Shown: piece after piece, positions 13,901 to 26,614 of the stretch | Layout: the number at the start of each line of letters is the position of its first letter | How positions within the stretch are numbered: the first letter of the stretch is position 1 | Source of the DNA: Clusia tigrina | Taxonomy: Eukaryota; Arthropoda; Insecta; Diptera; Clusiidae | Reading direction: 5' to 3' | Assembly (NCBI GenBank): GCA_920105625.2 | Contig: OV050030.1 | Coordinates: 253,177,889-253,241,888, forward strand | DNA: 64,000 bases | Program-made: the position numbers and the translations under genes | The notes under the pieces: model-generated | Databases searched by the model: none | What the model saw: the letters and a program-made list of their open reading frames with translations, nothing else | What the model was told of the DNA's origin: nothing

Positions 13901-14889
13901 ATGTATGATTTGGGACTCAAGGGTAGCATAGCTTTGAGCGATAGCTTAAATTGACAAGAGGCTCGAGTACTTTATTGTTACAAAATTTCAAGGTTTTATG
14001 ACGCACCCGTAAAAAGTTACAAGCATTTGTATGTTGCAAACTTTGATAGGTGTAGGACGTACCGTATAGAAGTTAGGGCCATTTGAAGTTTTATCAGTGT
14101 TTGATTTGGGACTCAAGGGTAGCATAGCATTGAGCGATAGCTTAAATTTACAAGAGGCTCGAGTACTTTATTGTTACAAAATTTCCAGGTTTTATGACGT
14201 TCCAGTAAAAAGTTACAAGCATTTGTATGTTGCAAACTTTGATAGTTATAGGATGCACCGTATAGAAGTTAGGGCCATTTGAAGTTTTATCAATGTATGA
14301 TTTGGGACTCAAGGGTAGCATAGCTTTGAGCGATAACTTAAATTAACAAGAGGCTCGAGTACTTTATTGTTACAAAATTTTAAGGTTTTATGACGCTCCA
14401 GGAAAAAGTTACAAGCATTACTATGTTGCAAACTTCGATAGGTGTGGGACGTACCGTAAAGAATTTAGGGCCATTTGAAGTTGTATCAGTGTTTGATTTG
14501 GGACTCAAGGGTAGCATAGCTTTGAGCGATAGCTTAAATTGCCAAGGGGCTCGAGAATATTATTGTTATAAAATGTCAAGGTTTTATGACGGTCCAGAAA
14601 AAAGTTACAAGCATTTGTATGTTGCAAACTTTGATAGGTGTAGGACATACCGTATAGAAGTTAGGGCCATTTGAAGTTTGATCAGTGTTTGATTTGGGAC
14701 TCAAGGGTAGCATAGCTTTGAGCGATAGCTTAAATTGACAAGAGGCTCGAGTACTTTATTGTTACAAAATTGCAAGGTTTTATGACGCTCCAGTAAAAAG
14801 TTACAAGCATTTTTATGTTGGAAACTTTGATAGGTGTAGGACGTACCGTATGGAAGTTAGGGCCATTTGAAGTTTTATCAGTGTTTGAA
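10970..14889. repeat. Decamer duplication of 1,960 bp, two copies (D-T-U-V-W-X-Y-R-T-G)
   Basis: Copy 1 is 10970-12929 and copy 2 is 12930-14889. Shared private bases include acttagatagg in U, gcattgagc in Y, and gtgtttgaattggg just after G. In copy 2 the eighth monomer (14302) is an R/T chimera: R up to ggaaaaagttacaag and T from cattacta onward. A Z monomer is inserted at 14498, so the total stays at ten monomers. The chimera equals a clean deletion of one monomer length between R and T. Confidence 0.88.
14302..14497. repeat. R/T chimeric monomer
   Basis: The left half has the R markers aaattaac, ttttaagg and ggaaaaag. The right half has the T markers cattactatg, cttcgatagg, gtgggac, gaattta and gttgtatc. 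The switch falls in the shared gttacaagcatt at monomer positions of about 107-116. The total length stays at 196 bp, so the exchange was in register. The full R and T monomers sit side by side at 12342 and 12538 in the related copy. Confidence 0.85.
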
Positions 14890-17800
14890 TTGGGACTCAA
14901 GGGTAGCATAGCTTTGAGCGATAGCTTAAATTGACAAGAGGTTCGAGTACTTTATTGTTACAAAATTTCAATTTTTTATGACGCTCCAGTAAAAAGTTAC
15001 AAGCATTTGTCTCTTACAAACTTTGATAGGTGTAGGACGTACCGTATAGAAGTTAGGGCCATTTGAAGTTTTGTCAGTGTTTGATTTGTGACTCAAGGGT
15101 AACATAACTTTGAGCGATAGCTTAAATTGACAAGAGGCTCGAGTACTTTATTGTTATAAAATTTCAAGGTTTTATGACGCTCCAGTAAAAAGTTACAAGC
15201 ATTTGTATGTTGCAAACTTTGATAGGTGTAGGACGTACCGTATAGAAGTTAGGGCCATTAGAAAGTTTTATCAGTGTTTGATTTGGGACTCAAGGGTAGC
15301 ATAGCTTTGAGCGATAGCTTAAATTGACAATAGGCTCGAGTGCTTTATTGTTACAAAATTTCAAGGTTTATTGACGCTCCAGTAAAAAGTTACAAGCATT
15401 ACTATGTTGCAAACTTCGATAGGTGTGGGACGTACCGTAAAGAATTTAGGGCCATTTGAAGTTGTATCAGTGTTTGATTTGGGACACAAGGGTAGTATAG
15501 CTTTGAGCGATTGCTTAAATTGACAAGAGGCTCGAGTACTTTATTCTTACAAAATTTCAAGGTTTTATGACGCTCCAGTAAAAAGTTACAAGCATTTGTA
15601 TGTTGCAAACTTTGATAGGTGTAGGACGTACCATGTAGAAGTTAGGGCCATTTTAAGTTTTATCAGTGTTTGATTTGGGACTCAAGGGTAGCATAGCTTT
15701 GAGCAATAGCTTAAATTGACAAGAGGCTCGAGTACTTTATTGTTACAAAATTTCAAGGTTTTATGGCTCTCCAGTAAAAATTTACAAGCATTTGTATGTT
15801 GCAAATTTTGATAAGTGTAGGACGTAGCTTATAAAAGTTAGGACCATTTGAAGTTTTATCAGTGTTTGATTTGGGACTCAAGGGTAGGATAGCTTTGAGC
15901 GATAGATTAAATTGACAAGAGGCTCGAGTAGTTTATTGTTACAAAATTTCCAGGTTTTATGACGCTCCAGTAAAAAGTTACAAGCATTTGTATGTTGCAA
16001 ACTTTGATAGGTGTAGGGCGTACCGTACAGAAGTTAGCGCCATTTGAAGTTTTATCAATGTATGATTTGGGACTCAAGGGTAGCATAGCTTTGAGCGATA
16101 GCTTAAATTGACAAGAGGCTCGAGTACTTTATTGTTGCAAAATTTCAAGGATTTATGACGCACCAGTAAAAAGTTACAAGCATTTGTATGTTGCAAACTT
16201 TGATAGGTGTAGGACGTATCGTATAGAAGTTAGGGCCATTTGAAGTTTCAAAGTGTTTTATTTGGGACTCAAGGGTAGCATAGCTTTGAGCGATAGCTTA
16301 AATTGCCAAGGGGCTCGAGAATCTTATTGTTATAAAATGTCAAGGTTTTATGACGGTCCAGAAAAAAGTTACAAGCATTTGTATGTTGCAAACTTTGATA
16401 GGTGTAGGACATACCGTATAGAAGTTAGGGCCATTTGAAGTTTGATCAGTGTTTGATTTGGGACTCAAGGGTAGCATAGCTTTGAGCGATAGCTTAAATT
16501 GACAAGAGGCTCGAGTACTTTATTGGTACAAAATTGCAAGGTTTTATGACGCTCCAGTAAAAAGTTACAAGCATTTTTATGTTGGAAACTTTGATAGGTG
16601 TAGGACGTACCGTATGGAAGTTAGGGCCATTTGAAGTTTTATCAGTGTTTGATTTGGGATTCAAGGGTAGCATAGCTTTGAGCGATAGCTTAAATTGACA
16701 AGAGGTTCGAGTACTTTATTGTTACAAAATTTCAATTTTTTATGACGCTCCAGTAAAAAGTTACAAGCATTTGTCTGTTACAAACTTTGATAGGTGTAGG
16801 ACGTACCGTATAGAAGTTAGGGCCATTTGAAGTTTTGTCAGTGTTTGATTTGGGACTCAAGGGTAACATAACTTTGAGCGATAGCTTAAATTGACAAGAG
16901 GCTCGAGTACTTTATTGTTACAAAATTTCAAGGTTTTATGACGCTCCAGTAAAAAGTTACAAGCATTTGTATGTTGCAAACTTTGATAGGTGTAGGACGT
17001 ACCGTATAGAAGTTAGGGCCATTAGGAAGTTTTATCAGTGTTTGATTTGGGACTCAAGGGTAGCATAGCTTTGAGCGATAGCTTAAATTGACAATAGGCT
17101 CGAGTGCTTTATTGTTACAAAATTTCAAGGTTTATTGACGCTCCAGTAAAAAGTTACAAGCATTACTATGTTGCAAACTTCGATAGGTGTGGGACGTACC
17201 GTAAAGAATTTAGGGCCATTTGAAGTTGTATCAGTGTTTGATTTGGGACTCAAGGGTAGTATAGCTTTGAGTGATTGCTTAAATTGACAAGAGGCTCGAG
17301 TACTTTATTCTTACAAAATTTCAAGGTTTTATGACGCTCCAGTAAAAAGTTACAAGCATTTGTATGTTGCAAACTTTGATAGGTGCAGGACGTACCATGT
17401 AGAAGTTAGGGCCATTTTAAGTTTTATCAGTGTTTGATTTGGGACTCAAGGGTAGCATAGCTTTGAGCAATAGCTTAAATTTACAAGAGGCTCGAGTACT
17501 TTATTGTTACAAAATTTCAAGGTTTTATGGCTCTCCAGTAAAAATTTACAAGCATTTGTATGTTGCAAATTTTGATAAGTGTAGGACGTAGCGTATAAAA
17601 GTTAGGACCATTTGAAGTTTTATCAGTGTTTGATTTGGGACTCAAGGGTAGCATAGCTTTGAGCGATAGATTAAATTGACAAGAGGCTCGAGTAGTTTAT
17701 TGTTACAAAATTTCCAGGTTTTATGACGCTCCAGTAAAAAGTTACAAGCATTTGTATGTTGCAAACTTTGATAGGTGTAGGGCGTACCGTACAGAAGTTA

Positions 17801-18025
17801 GCGCCATTTGAAGTTTTATCAATGTATGATTTGGGACTCAAGGGTAGCATAGCTTTGAGCGATAGCTTAAATTGACAAGAGGCTCGAGTACTTTATTGTT
17901 GCAAAATTTCAAGGATTTATGACGCACCAGTAAAAAGTTACAAGCATTTGTATGTTGCAAACTTTGATAGGTGTAGGACGTATCGTATAGAAGTTAGGGC
18001 CATTTGAAGTTTCAAAGTGTTTTAT
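14498..18025. repeat. Nonamer HOR of 1,764 bp, two tandem copies (Z-G-B'-A-T-U-V-W-X)
   Basis: Copy 1 starts are 14498, 14694, 14890, 15086, 15283, 15479, 15675, 15871 and 16067. Copy 2 starts are 16262, 16458, 16654, 16850, 17047, 17243, 17439, 17635 and 17831. Both copies have the one-base insertion before T (ccatta-g-aag) and the one-base deletion after X (agtttcaaag), so the unit remains 1,764 bp. Shared variants include gtaacataac in A, ttgcaaaa and aaggatttat in X, gacgtatcg in X and gtaaagaattt in T. A third copy starts at 18026 (Z-G-B') and then breaks at the A/V chimera at 18614. Confidence 0.92.
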
Positions 18026-19591
18026 TTGGGACTCAAGGGTAGCATAGCTTTGAGCGATAGCTTAAATTGCCAAGGGGCTCGAGAATATTATTGTTATAAA
18101 ATGTCAAGGTTTTATGACGGTCCAGAAAAAAGTTACAAGCATTTGTATGTTGCAAACTTTGATAGGTGTAGGACATACCGTATAGAAGTTAGGGCCAATT
18201 GAAGTTTGATCAGTGTTTGATTTGGGACTCAAGGGTAGCATAGCTTTGAGCGATAGCTTAAATTGACAAGAGGCTCGAGTACTTTATTGTTACAAAATTG
18301 CAAGGTTTTATGACGCTCCAGTAAAAAGTTACAAGCATTTTTATGTTGGAAACTTTGATAGGTGTAGGACGTACCGTATGGAAGTTAGGGCCATTTGAAG
18401 TTTTATCAGTGTTTGATTTGGGACTCAAGGGTAGCATAGCTTTGAGCGATAGCTTAAATTGACAAGAGGTTCGAGTACTTTATTGTTACAAAATTTCAAT
18501 TTTTTATGACGCTCCAGTAAAAAGTTACAAGCATTTGTCTGTTACAAACTTTGATAGGTGTAGGACGTACCGTATAGAAGTTAGGGCCATTTGAAGTTTT
18601 GTCAGTGTTTGATTTGGGACTCAAGGGTAACATAGCTTTGAGCGATAGCTTAAATTGACAAGAGGCTCAAGTACTTTACTGTTAAAAATTTCAAGGTTTT
18701 ATGACGCTCCAGTAAAAAGTTACAAGCATTTGTATGTTGCAAACTTTGATAGGTGTAGGACGTAGCGTATAAAAGTTAGGACCATTTGAAGTTTTATCAG
18801 TGTTTGATTTGGGACTCAAGGGTAGCATAGCTTTGAGCGATAGATTAAATTGACAAGAGGGTCGAGAAGTTTATTATTACAAAATTTCCAGGTTTTATGA
18901 CGCTCCAGTAAAAAGTTACAAGCATTTGTATGTTGCAAACTTTGATAGGTGTAGGGCGTACCGTACAGAAGTTAGCGCCATTTAAAGTTTTATCAATGTA
19001 TGATTTGGGACTCAAGGGTAGCATAGCTTTGAGCGATAGCTTAAATTGACAAGAGGCTCGAGTACTTTATTGTTACAAAATTTCAAGGTTTTATGACGCA
19101 CCAGTAAAAAGTTACAAGCATTTGTATGTTGCAAACTTTGATAGGTGTAGGACGTACCGTATAGAAGTTAGGGCCATTTGAAGTTTTATCAGTGTTTGAT
19201 TTGGGACTCAAGGGTAGCATAGCTTTGAGCGATAGCTTAAATTGACAAGAGGCTCGAGTACTTTATTGTTACAAAATTTCAAGGTTTTGTGACGCTCCAG
19301 TAAAAAGTTACAAGCATTTGTCTGTTACAAACTTTGATAGGTTTAGGACGTACCGTATAGAAGTTAGGGCCATTTGAAGTTTTGTCAGTATTTGATTTGG
19401 GACTCAAGGGTAACATAGCTTTGAGCGATAGCTTAAATTGACAAGAGGCTCAAGTACTTTACTGTTACAAAATTTCAAGGTTTTATGACGCTCCAGTAAA
19501 AAGTTACAAGCATTAGTATGTTGCAAACTTTGATAGGTGTAGGACGTATCGTATAGAAGTTAGGGCCATTTGAAGTTTCAAAGTGTTTTAT
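18026..19591. repeat. Truncated third nonamer with two chimeric monomers
   Basis: Z (18026), G (18222) and B' (18418) continue the nonamer. The monomer at 18614 begins as A (gtaacatag, ctcaag, actttactg, with one base lost in gttaaaaattt) and ends as V (gacgtagcgtataaaag). It is followed by W and X. The monomer at 19397 begins as A (ctcaagtactttactg, cattagtatg) and ends as X (gacgtatcg, agtttcaaag). Two internal exchanges therefore removed parts of the T-U-V and later segments. Confidence 0.8.
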
Positions 19592-22090
19592 TTGGGACTC
19601 AAGGGTAGCATAGCTTTGAGCGATAGCTTAAATTGCCAAGGGGCTCGAGAATCTTATTGTTATAAAATGTCAAGGTTTTATGACGGTCCAGAAAAAAGTT
19701 ACAAGCATTTGTATGTTGCAAACTTTGATAGGTGTAGGACATACCGTATAGAAGTTAGGGCCAATTGAAGTTTGATCAGTGTTTGATTTGGGACTCAAGG
19801 GTAGCATAGCTTTGAGCGATAGCTTAAATTGACAAGAGGCTCGAGTACTTTATTGTTACAAAATTGCAAGGTTTTATGACGCTCCAGTAAAAAGTTACAA
19901 GCATTTTTATGTTGGAAACTTTGATAGGTGTAGGACGTACCGTATGGAAGTTAGGGCCATTTGAAGTTTTATCAGTGTTTGATTTGGGACTCAAGGGTAG
20001 CATAGCTTTGAGCGATAGCTTAAATTGACAAGTGGTTCGAGTACTTTATTGTTACAAAATTTCAATTTTTTATGACGCTCCAGTAAAAAGTTACAAGCAT
20101 TTGTCTGTTACAAACTTTGATAGGTGTAGGACGTACCGTATAGAAGTTAGGGCCATTTGAAGTTTTGTCAGTGTTTGATTTGGGACTCAAGGGTAACATA
20201 GCTTTGAGCGATAGCTTAAATTGACAAGAGGCTCAAGTACTTTACTGTTAAAAATTTCAAGGTTTTATGACGCTCCAGTAAAAAGTTACAAGCATTAGTA
20301 TGTTGCAAACTTTGATAGGTGTAGGACGTACTGTATAGAAGTTAGGGCCATTTGAAGTTTTATCAGTTTTTGATTTGGGGCTCAAGGGTAGCATAACTTT
20401 GAGCGATAGCTTAAATTGACAAGAGGCTCGAGTACTTTATTGTTACAAAATTTCAAGGTTTTATGACGCTCCAGTAAAAAGTTACAAGCATTTGTATGTT
20501 GCAAACTTTGATAGGTGTAGGACGTACCGTACAGAAGTTAGGGCCATTTGAAGTTTTATCAGTGTTTGATTTGGGACTCAAGGGTAGCATAGCTTTGAGC
20601 GATAGCTTAAATTGACAAGAGGCTCGAGTACTTTATCGTTACAAAATTTTAAGGTTTTATGACGATCCAGTAAAAAGTTACAAGCATTTGTATGTTGCAA
20701 ACTTTGATAGGTGTAGGACGTACCGTATAGAAGCTAGGGCCATTAGGAAGTTTTATCAGTGTTTGATTTGGGACTCAAGGGTAGCATAGCTTTGAGCGAT
20801 AGCTTAAATTGACAATAGGCTCGAGTGCTTTATTGTTACAAAATTTCAAGCTTTATTGACGCTCCAGTAAAAAGTTACAAGCATTACTATGTTGCATACT
20901 TTGATAGGTGTGGGACGTACCGTATAGAATTTAGGGCCATTTCAAGTTGTATCAGTGTTTGATTTGGGACTCAAGGGTAGTATAGCTTTGAGCGATTGCT
21001 TAAATTGACAAGAGGCTCGAGTACTTTATTCTTACAAAATTTCAAGGTTTTATGACGCTCCAGTAACAAGTTACAAGCATTTGTCTGTTACAAACTTTGA
21101 TAGGTGTAGGACGTACCGTATAGAAGTTAGGGCTATTTGAAGTTTTGTCAGTGTTTGATTTGGGACTCAAGGGTAGCATAGCTTTGAGCAATAGCTTAAA
21201 TTGACAAGAGGCTCGAGTACTTTATTGTTACAAAATTTCAAGGTTTTATGACGCTCCAGTAAAAAGTTACAAGCATTTGTATGTTGCAAACTTTGATAGG
21301 TGTAGGGCGTACCGTACAGAAGATAGCGCCATTTGAAGTTTTATCAATGTATGATTTGGGACTCAAGGGTAGCATAGCTTTGAGCGATAGCTTAAATTGA
21401 CAAGAGGCTCGAGTACTTTATTGTTACAAAATTTCAAGGTTTTATGACGCACCAGTAAAAAGTTACAAGCATTTGTATGTTGCAAACTTTGATAGGTGTA
21501 AGACGTACCGTATAGAAGTTAGGGCCATTTGAAGTTTTATCAGTATTTGATTTGGGACTCAAGGGTAGCATAGCTTTGAGCGATAGCTTAAATTTACAAG
21601 AGGCTCGAGTACTTTATTGTTACAAAATTTCCAGGTTTTATGACGCTCCAGTAAAAAGTTACAAGCATTTGTATGTTGCAAACTTTGATAGGTATAGGAT
21701 GCACCGTATAGAAGTTAGGGCCATTTGAAGTTTTATCAATGTATGATTTGGGACTCAAGGGTAGCATAGCTTTGAGCGATAGCTTAAATTGACAAGAGGC
21801 TCGAGTACTTTATTGTTACAAAATTTCAAGGTTTTATGACGCACCAGTAAAAAGTTACAAGCATTTGTATGTTGCAAACTTTGATAGGTGTAGGACGTAC
21901 CGTATAGAAGTTAGGGCCATTTGAAGTTTTATCAGTGTTTGATTTGGGACTCAAGGGTAGCATAGCTTTGAGCGATAGCTTAAATTGACAAGAGGCTCGA
22001 GTACTTTATTGTTACAAAATTTCAAGGTTTTGTGACGCTCCAGTAAAAAGTTACAAGCATTTGTCTGTTACAAACTTTGATAGGTTTAGG

Positions 22091-22106
22091 ACGTACCATT
22101 TGAAGT
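22091..22106. other. 17 bp deletion inside a B monomer
   Basis: The consensus run from gtacc through gtatagaagttaggg to ccatttgaag is reduced to gtaccatttgaag, so this monomer (21944-22122) is 179 bp. The ends share the dinucleotide cc, consistent with a microhomology-mediated deletion. Confidence 0.85.
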
Positions 22107-22583
22107 TTTGTCAGTGTTTGATTTGGGACTCAAGGGTAACATAGCTTTGAGCGATAGCTTAAATTGACAAGAGGCTCAAGTACTTTACTGTTACAAAATT
22201 TCAAGGTTTTATGACGCTCCAGTAAAAAGTTACAAGCATTAGTATGTTGCAAACTTTGATAGGTGTAGGACGTACTGTATAGAAGTTAGGGCCATTTGAA
22301 GTTTTATCAGTTTTTGATTTGGGGCTCAAGGGTAGCATAACTTTGAGCGATAGCTTAAATTGACAAGAGGCTCGAGTACTTTATTGTTGCAAAATTTCAA
22401 GGTTTTATGACGCTCCAGTAAAATGTTTCAAGCATTTGTATGTTGCAAACTTTGATAGGTGTAGGACGTACCGTACAGAAGTTAGGGCCATTTGAAGTTC
22501 TATCAGTGTTTGATTTGGGACTCAAGGGTAGCATAGCTTTGAGCGATAGCTTAAATTGACAAGAGGCTCGAGTACTTTATCGT

Positions 22584-22612
22584 TACAAAAATTCATCCAG
22601 TAAAAGTTACAA
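22584..22612. other. 15 bp deletion inside a D monomer
   Basis: Here acaaaaattcatccagtaa replaces the D sequence in which the region from ttttaaggttttatgacgc to ccagtaaaa is intact, and one A of the following A-run is also missing. The monomer at 22515-22696 is 182 bp, even with the one-base insertion that precedes the next T. It looks like a compound indel. Confidence 0.75.
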
Positions 22613-22696
22613 GCATTTGTATGTTGCAAACTTTGATAGGTGTAGGACGTACCGTATAGAAGTTAGGGCCATTAGGAAGTTTTATCAGTGTTTGAT

Positions 22697-25600
22697 TTGG
22701 GACTCAAGGGTAGCATAGCTTTGAGCGATAGCTTAAATTGACAATAGGCTCGAGTGCTTTATTGTTACAAAATTTCAAGGTTTATTGACGCTCCAGTAAA
22801 AAGTTACAAGCATTACTATGTTGCAAACTTCGATAGGTGTGGGACGTACCGTAAAGAATTTAGGGCCATTTGAAGTTGTATCAGTGTTTGATTTGGGACT
22901 CAAGGGTAGTATAGCTTTGAGCGATTGCTTAAATTGACAAGAGGCTCGAGTACTTTATTCTTACAAAATTTCAAGGTTTTATGACGCTCCAGTAAAAAGT
23001 TACAAGCATTTGTATATTGCAAACTTTGATAGGTGTAGGACGTACCATGTAGAAGTTAGGGCCATTTTAAGTTTTATCAGTGTTTGATTTGGGACTCAAG
23101 GGTAGCATAGCTTTGAGCAATAGCTTAAATTGACAAGAGGCTCGAGTACTTTATTGTTACAAAATTTCAAGGTTTTATGGCTCTCCAGTAAAAATTTACA
23201 AGCATTTGTATGTTGCAAATTTTGATAAGTGTAGGACGTAGCGTATAAAAGTTAGGACCATTTGAAGTTTTATCAGTGTTTGATTTGGGACTCAAGGGTA
23301 GCATAGCTTTGAGCGATAGATTAAATTGACAAGAGGCTCGAGTAGTTTATTGTTACAAAATTTCCAGGTTTTATGACGCTCCAGTAAAAAGTTACAAGCA
23401 TTTGTATGTTGCAAACTTTGATAGGTGTAGGGCGTACCGTATAGAAGTTAGCGCCATTTGAAGTTTTATCAATGTATGATTTGGGACTCAAGGGTAGCAT
23501 AGCTTTGAGCGATAGCTTAAATTGACAAGAGGCTCGAGTACTTTATTGTTGCAAAATTTCAAGGATTTATGACGCACCAGTAAAAAGTTACAAGCATTTG
23601 TATGTTGCAAACTTTGATAGGTGTAGGACGTATCGTATAGAAGTTAGGGCCATTTGAAGTTTCAAAGTGTTTTATTTGGGACTCAAGGGTAGCATAGCTT
23701 TGAGCGATAGCTTAAATTGCCAAGGGGCTCGAGAATCTTATTGTTATAAAATGTCAAGGTTTTATGACGGTCCAGAAAAAAGTTACAAGCATTTGTATGT
23801 TGCAAACTTTGATAGGTGTAGGACATACCGTATAGAAGTTAGGGCCATTTGAAGTTTGATCAGTGTTTGATTTGGGACTCAAGGGTAGCATAGCTTTGAG
23901 CGATAGCTTAAATTGACAAGAGGCTCGAGTACTTTATTGTTACAAAATTGCAAGGTTTTATGACGCTCCAGTAAAAAGTTACAAGCATTTTTATGTTGGA
24001 AACTTTGATAGGTGTAGGACGTACCGTATGGAAGTTAGGGCCATTTGAAGTTTTATCAGTGTTTGATTTGGGACTCAAGGGTAGCATAGCTTTGAGCGAT
24101 AGCTTAAATTGACAAGAGGTTCGAGTACTTTATTGTTACAAAATTTCAATTTTTTATGACGCTCCAGTAAAAAGTTACAAGCATTTGTCTGTTACAAACT
24201 TTGATAGGTGTAGGACGTACCGTATAGAAGTTAGGGCCATTTGAAGTTTTGTCAGTGTTTGATTTGGGACTCAAGGGTAACATAGCTTTGAGCGATAGCT
24301 TAAATTGACAAGAGGCTCAAGTACTTTACTGTTACAAAATTTCAAGGTTTTATGATGCTCCAGTAAAAAGTTACAAGCATTAGTATGTTGCAAACTTTGA
24401 TAGGTGTAGGACGTACTATATAGAAGTTAGGGCCATTTGAAGTTTTATCAGTTTTTGATTTGGGGCTCAAGGGTAGCATAACTTTGAGCGATAGCTTAAA
24501 TTGACAAGAGGCTCGAGTACTTTATTGTTACAAAATTTCAAGGTTTTATGACGCTCCAGTAAAAAGTTACAAGCATTTGTATGTTGCAAACTTTGATAGG
24601 TGTGGGACGTACCGTATAGAATTTAGGGCCATTTGAAGTTTTATCAGTGTTTGATTTGGGACTCAAGGGTAGCATAGCTTTGAGCGATAGCTTAAATTGA
24701 CAAGAGGCTCGAGTACTTTATCGTTACACAATTTTAAGGTTTTATGACGCTCCAGTAAAAAGTTACAAGCATTTGTATGTTGCAAACTTTGATAGGTGTA
24801 GGACGTACCGTATAGAAGTTAGGGTTATTTGAAGTTTTGTCAGTGTTTGATTTGGGACTCAAGGGTAGCATAGCTTTGAGCAATAGCTTAAATTGACAAG
24901 AGGCTCGAGTACTTTATTGTTACAAAATTTCAAGGTTTTATGGCTCTCCAGTAAAAATTTACAAGCATTTGTATGTTGCAAATTTTGATAAGTGTAGGAC
25001 GTAGCGTATAAAAGTTAGGACCATTTGAAGTTTTATCAGTGTTTGATTTGGGACTCAAGGGTAGCATAGCTTTGAGCGATAGATTAAATTGACAAGAGGC
25101 TCGAGTAGTTTATTGTTACAAAATTTCCAGGTTTTATGACGCTCCAGTAAAAAGTTACAAGCATTTGTATGTTGCAAACTTTGATAGGTGTAGGGCGTAC
25201 CATACAGAAGTTAGCGCCATTTGAAGTTTTATCAATGTATGATTTGGGACTCAAGGGTAGCATAGCTTTGAGCGATAGCTTAAATTGACAAGAGGCTCGA
25301 GTACTTTATTGTTACAAAATTTCAAGGATTTATGACGCACCAGTAAAAAGTTACAAGCATTTGTATGTTGCAAACTTTGATAGGTGTAGGACGTATCGTA
25401 TAGAAGTTAGGGCCATTTGAAGTTTCAAAGTGTTTTATTTGGGACTCAAGGGTAGCATAGCTTTGAGCGATAGCTTAAATTGACAAGGGGCTCGAGAATC
25501 TTATTGTTATAAAATGTCAAGGTTTTATGACGGTCCAGAAAAAAGTTACAAGCATTTGTATGTTGCAAACTTTGATAGGTGTAGGACATACCGTATAGAA

Positions 25601-26614
25601 GTTAGGGCCATTTGAAGTTTGATCAGTGTTTGATTTGGGACTCAAGGGTAGCATAGCTTTGAGCGATAGCTTAAATTGACAAGAGGCTCGAGTACTTTAT
25701 TGTTACAAAATTGCAAGGTTTTATGACGCTCCAGTAAAAAGTTACAAGCATTTGTATGTTGGAAACTTTGATAGGTGTAGGACGTACCGTATGGAAGTTA
25801 GGGCCATTTGAAGTTTTATCAGTGTTTGATTTGGGACTCAAGGGTAGCATAGCTTTGAGCGATAGCTTAAATTGACAAGAGGCTCGAGAACTTTATTGTT
25901 AAAAAATTTCAATTTTTTATGACGCTCCAGTAAAAAGTTACAAGCATTTGTCTGTTACAAACTTTGATAGGTGTAGGACGTACCGTATAGAAGTTAGGGC
26001 CATTTGAAGTTTTGTCAGTGTTTGATTTGGGACTCAAGGGTAACATAGCTTTGAGCGATAGCTTAAATTGACAAGAGGCTCAAGTACTTTACTGTTACAA
26101 AATTTCAAGGTTTTATGACGCTCCAGTAAAAAGTTACAAGCATTAGTATGTTGCAAACTTTGATAGGTGTAGGACGTACTGTATAGAAGTTAGGGCCATT
26201 TGAAGTTTTATCAGTTTTTGATTTGGGGCACAAGGGTACCATAACTTTGAGCGATAGCTTAAATTGACAAGAGGCTCGAGTACTTTATTGTTACAAAATT
26301 TCAAGGTTTTATGACGCTCCAGTAAAAAGTTACAAGCATTTGTATGTTGCAATCTTTGATAGGTGTAGGACGTACCGTACAGAAGTTAGGGCCATTTGAA
26401 GTTTTATCAGTGTTTGATTTGGGACTCAAGGGTAGCATAGCCTTGAGCGATAACTTAAATTGATAAGAGATTCGAGTACTTTATTGTTACAAAATTTTAA
26501 GGTTTTATGACGCTCCAGTAAAAAGTTACAAGCATTTGTATGTTGCAAACTTTGATAGGTGTATGACGTACCGTATAGAAGTTAGGGCCATTTGAAGTTT
26601 TATCAGTGTTTGAT
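22697..26614. repeat. Two related 9- to 11-monomer copies (T-U-V-W-X-Z-G-B'-A-C-D)
   Basis: Monomers from 22697 run T, U, V, W, X, Z, G, B', A, C, D. From 24852 they run V, W, X, Z', G, B', A, C and a Q-like monomer, lacking T and U. V to C is thus duplicated with an offset of about 1,763 bp (23089 to 24852, 23872 to 25635). The order equals the 14.5-18 kb nonamer with C and D added between A and T. That makes it a bridge between the left nonamer and the right-hand 11-mer. The D monomer at 24656 ends B-like (gttatttgaagttttgtc), which marks the exchange that removed T-U. Confidence 0.82.

Larger units (their letters stand above)
19592..22696. repeat. Scrambled stretch with chimeras and internal deletions
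   Basis: The order is Z, G, B', A, C, D, T, U/B chimera (20964), V/W chimera (21160), X, Y, X, B, A, C, D. The A monomer at 20180 has the same one-base loss (gttaaaaattt) as the one at 18614. B at 21944 carries a 17 bp deletion and D at 22515 a 15 bp deletion. From 19201 and from 21944 the order B-A-(C) repeats with the shared variant ttttgtgacg and gtttaggacg, which links those two places. Confidence 0.8.

Noticed and set aside
22091..22612. Boundary between two different satellite families
   Set aside because: The 17 and 15 bp deletions here disturb the spacing, but the sequence on both sides is the same 196 bp family and the register resumes at once.
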